Source: an uncultured Kangiella sp. (GTDB taxonomy: Bacteria; Pseudomonadota; Gammaproteobacteria; Enterobacterales; Kangiellaceae). From it: a stretch of DNA of 64,000 nucleotides. The stretch spans positions 1 through 64,000 of the forward strand of contig CATNCP010000007.1 in NCBI GenBank assembly GCA_950096615.1, read 5' to 3'. Below, piece by piece: positions 63,090-64,000 of this stretch. Numbering within the stretch: the first letter of the stretch is position 1; each line of letters opens with the position of its first letter. The notes below the pieces were generated by a model. The model ran no database searches. It saw only the letters and a program-made list of their open reading frames with translations, and was not told where the DNA came from. The position numbers and the translations under genes are program-made.

Positions 63090-64000
63090 TTAATTATCAG
63101 TTTTGACTGCGTCTGCTAACTGAGAAGTCCAAGCATTAATGGTGATGCTTTTATTTAACTCTCTTGTTAATTGTATTTGATCTTTATCAGTAGATAAAAA
63201 TTGCATCAGATCTATAAATTTCTGACGGAGTTTATCTTGCAGAGATCTAGATTTAGCAGAGTGTAGCTCGAGTATATACGCATCGATCAAGGCAGCAGAC
63301 TGTTGCTTTAATTTGGACAGTTCCTCGGAGTCCGCCTTACCACCTTTTTGGATTAATACCATCTCATTCGATGCGTACAATGCTTTAGAAGCAAATGACG
63401 GCGACTGAGCAATAAAACCTATCATTCGAGTCTGCATTTCGGCAGGGATGGAGGTTAAGTATTGCCATGTGTCTTTGTCAGTTTGGCTCAAGTAAGCTTG
63501 AGACTCCTTGAGAACTTGTTGGACTATAGGCCTATAAATTAATTCGCCGTTAGAACTGTTGGTTAATATCACCAGGCCCTCTCTTGTCTTGGGTGACACT
63601 ATGGTCAGAGCTCTAACTCCAGGCTCTCTCCCGTCGTGAACTAAATAAGTTGTGGAAGATGTTTTCACTAACCGCCATCCCAGTCCGAAATATTCGGTAG
63701 GATTTTTATGTTGCGCTTGTACTGCTTGAAGCTGCTGTAATAAGGCCTCAGAAAGCCCCGCACCTTGAGAAACCCACTGAATAAATTTTGCATAATCTTT
63801 TACCGAAGATAAGGTACAGCATGCTGCTGAATAGCTATCGCGATAAAACTGCTTGTGAGGAATTATTTCTCCAGCTTCGTCATATCTATCGGCGATGTCA
63901 TGATTCAGTTTGTCTTGCCAACCAAAGTAAGTGTTATTCATACCAGATGGGCTAGTGACGTAGTGTGCCATCAGTTGCGGCATGGTTTTACTAAGTTTAT
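63090..64000 (-). CDS. Beta-lactamase-family serine hydrolase, C-terminal part (5' end beyond the window)
   Basis: The frame stays open to the window edge (residues before the internal ATG read KLSKT), so the start and the SxxK nucleophile motif lie outside. Visible family blocks are SPSGMNNTYF, the FGLGW segment and HDGREPGVRALTIVSP, followed by VILTNSSNG, which correspond to the class C/DD-peptidase-like C-terminal half. The HDG replaces the KTG/HxG triad typical of the family. A 130-residue helical extension follows. Substrate unknown. Confidence 0.8.
   Translation of the reverse strand, partial: KLSKTMPQLMAHYVTSPSGMNNTYFGWQDKLNHDIADRYDEAGEIIPHKQFYRDSYSAACCTLSSVKDYAKFIQWVSQGAGLSEALLQQLQAVQAQHKNPTEYFGLGWRLVKTSSTTYLVHDGREPGVRALTIVSPKTREGLVILTNSSNGELIYRPIVQQVLKESQAYLSQTDKDTWQYLTSIPAEMQTRMIGFIAQSPSFASKALYASNEMVLIQKGGKADSEELSKLKQQSAALIDAYILELHSAKSRSLQDKLRQKFIDLMQFLSTDKDQIQLTRELNKSITINAWTSQLADAVKTDN

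Overview
The window looks like a chromosomal segment of a free-living, probably marine gammaproteobacterium with moderate-to-low GC. Single-domain gene products such as PurL, GshA, RdgC, SlyX, FklB, MltF, SodB and PutP are all of gammaproteobacterial type. The mix with TonB receptors, a GlyGly-CTERM peptidase and a Czc-type efflux operon is reminiscent of Kangiella and relatives; that assignment is an inference, not a match I could run. About fifty-five genes are dense on both strands. I see no rRNA, tRNA, insertion sequence, prophage or CRISPR array.

Layout. 1-7.7 kb: tail of a TonB-dependent receptor, a GspE/PilB-type ATPase, lytic transglycosylase MltF, and PurL. 7.7-11.7 kb is the most accessory-looking stretch: a long palindrome, a lone HEPN-like gene, a highly structured intergenic element (possible dispersed repeat), then a tightly coupled five-gene minus-strand operon of unknown membrane and secreted proteins. 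11.8-20 kb: GshA, PutP, a universal stress protein, a membrane LytTR regulator divergent from an acyltransferase-3 protein, and a PafA-like phosphatase lipoprotein. 19.7-22.1 kb: a SatD/DUF3307 operon with repeated ATACGC boxes over its promoter, and a DUF6279 lipoprotein. 22.3-24.5 kb: a lipoprotein whose C-terminus is a type IV pilin-like module, the most unusual protein here. 24.5-32 kb is mostly housekeeping: FklB, RdgC with a large conserved protein and YchJ, an ABC-2 exporter, SlyX, FumC.

32-44 kb: a secreted helical protein coupled to a GlyGly-CTERM zinc carboxypeptidase, an EamA transporter, a flavoprotein, an MtfA peptidase, an AbgT transporter gene broken by one in-frame amber codon, and a DUF3857/transglutaminase protein paired with a Sel1-repeat lipoprotein. 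44-52 kb: a fused alpha/beta 2-oxoacid dehydrogenase E1, a cystathionine beta-synthase / small membrane protein / gamma-lyase cluster (reverse transsulfuration), an XRE-2TM regulator, a membrane protein plus spermidine-synthase-like pair, and SodB. 52-64 kb: a TonB receptor behind a Fur-like box, a DUF2157/GDYXXLXY pair, a CzcCBA metal efflux operon headed by a small Cys/His-rich protein, a small secreted protein, and the 3' part of a serine hydrolase.

Functional links seen in the gene order: sulfur amino acid flow (CBS to CGL, with GshA elsewhere using cysteine), metal and iron handling (Fur-box TonB receptor, Czc operon, SodB), and envelope work (MltF, PafA-like phosphatase, AT3 protein, M14 peptidase). 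Three convergent gene pairs share a 4-nt TTAR overlap of their stop codons.
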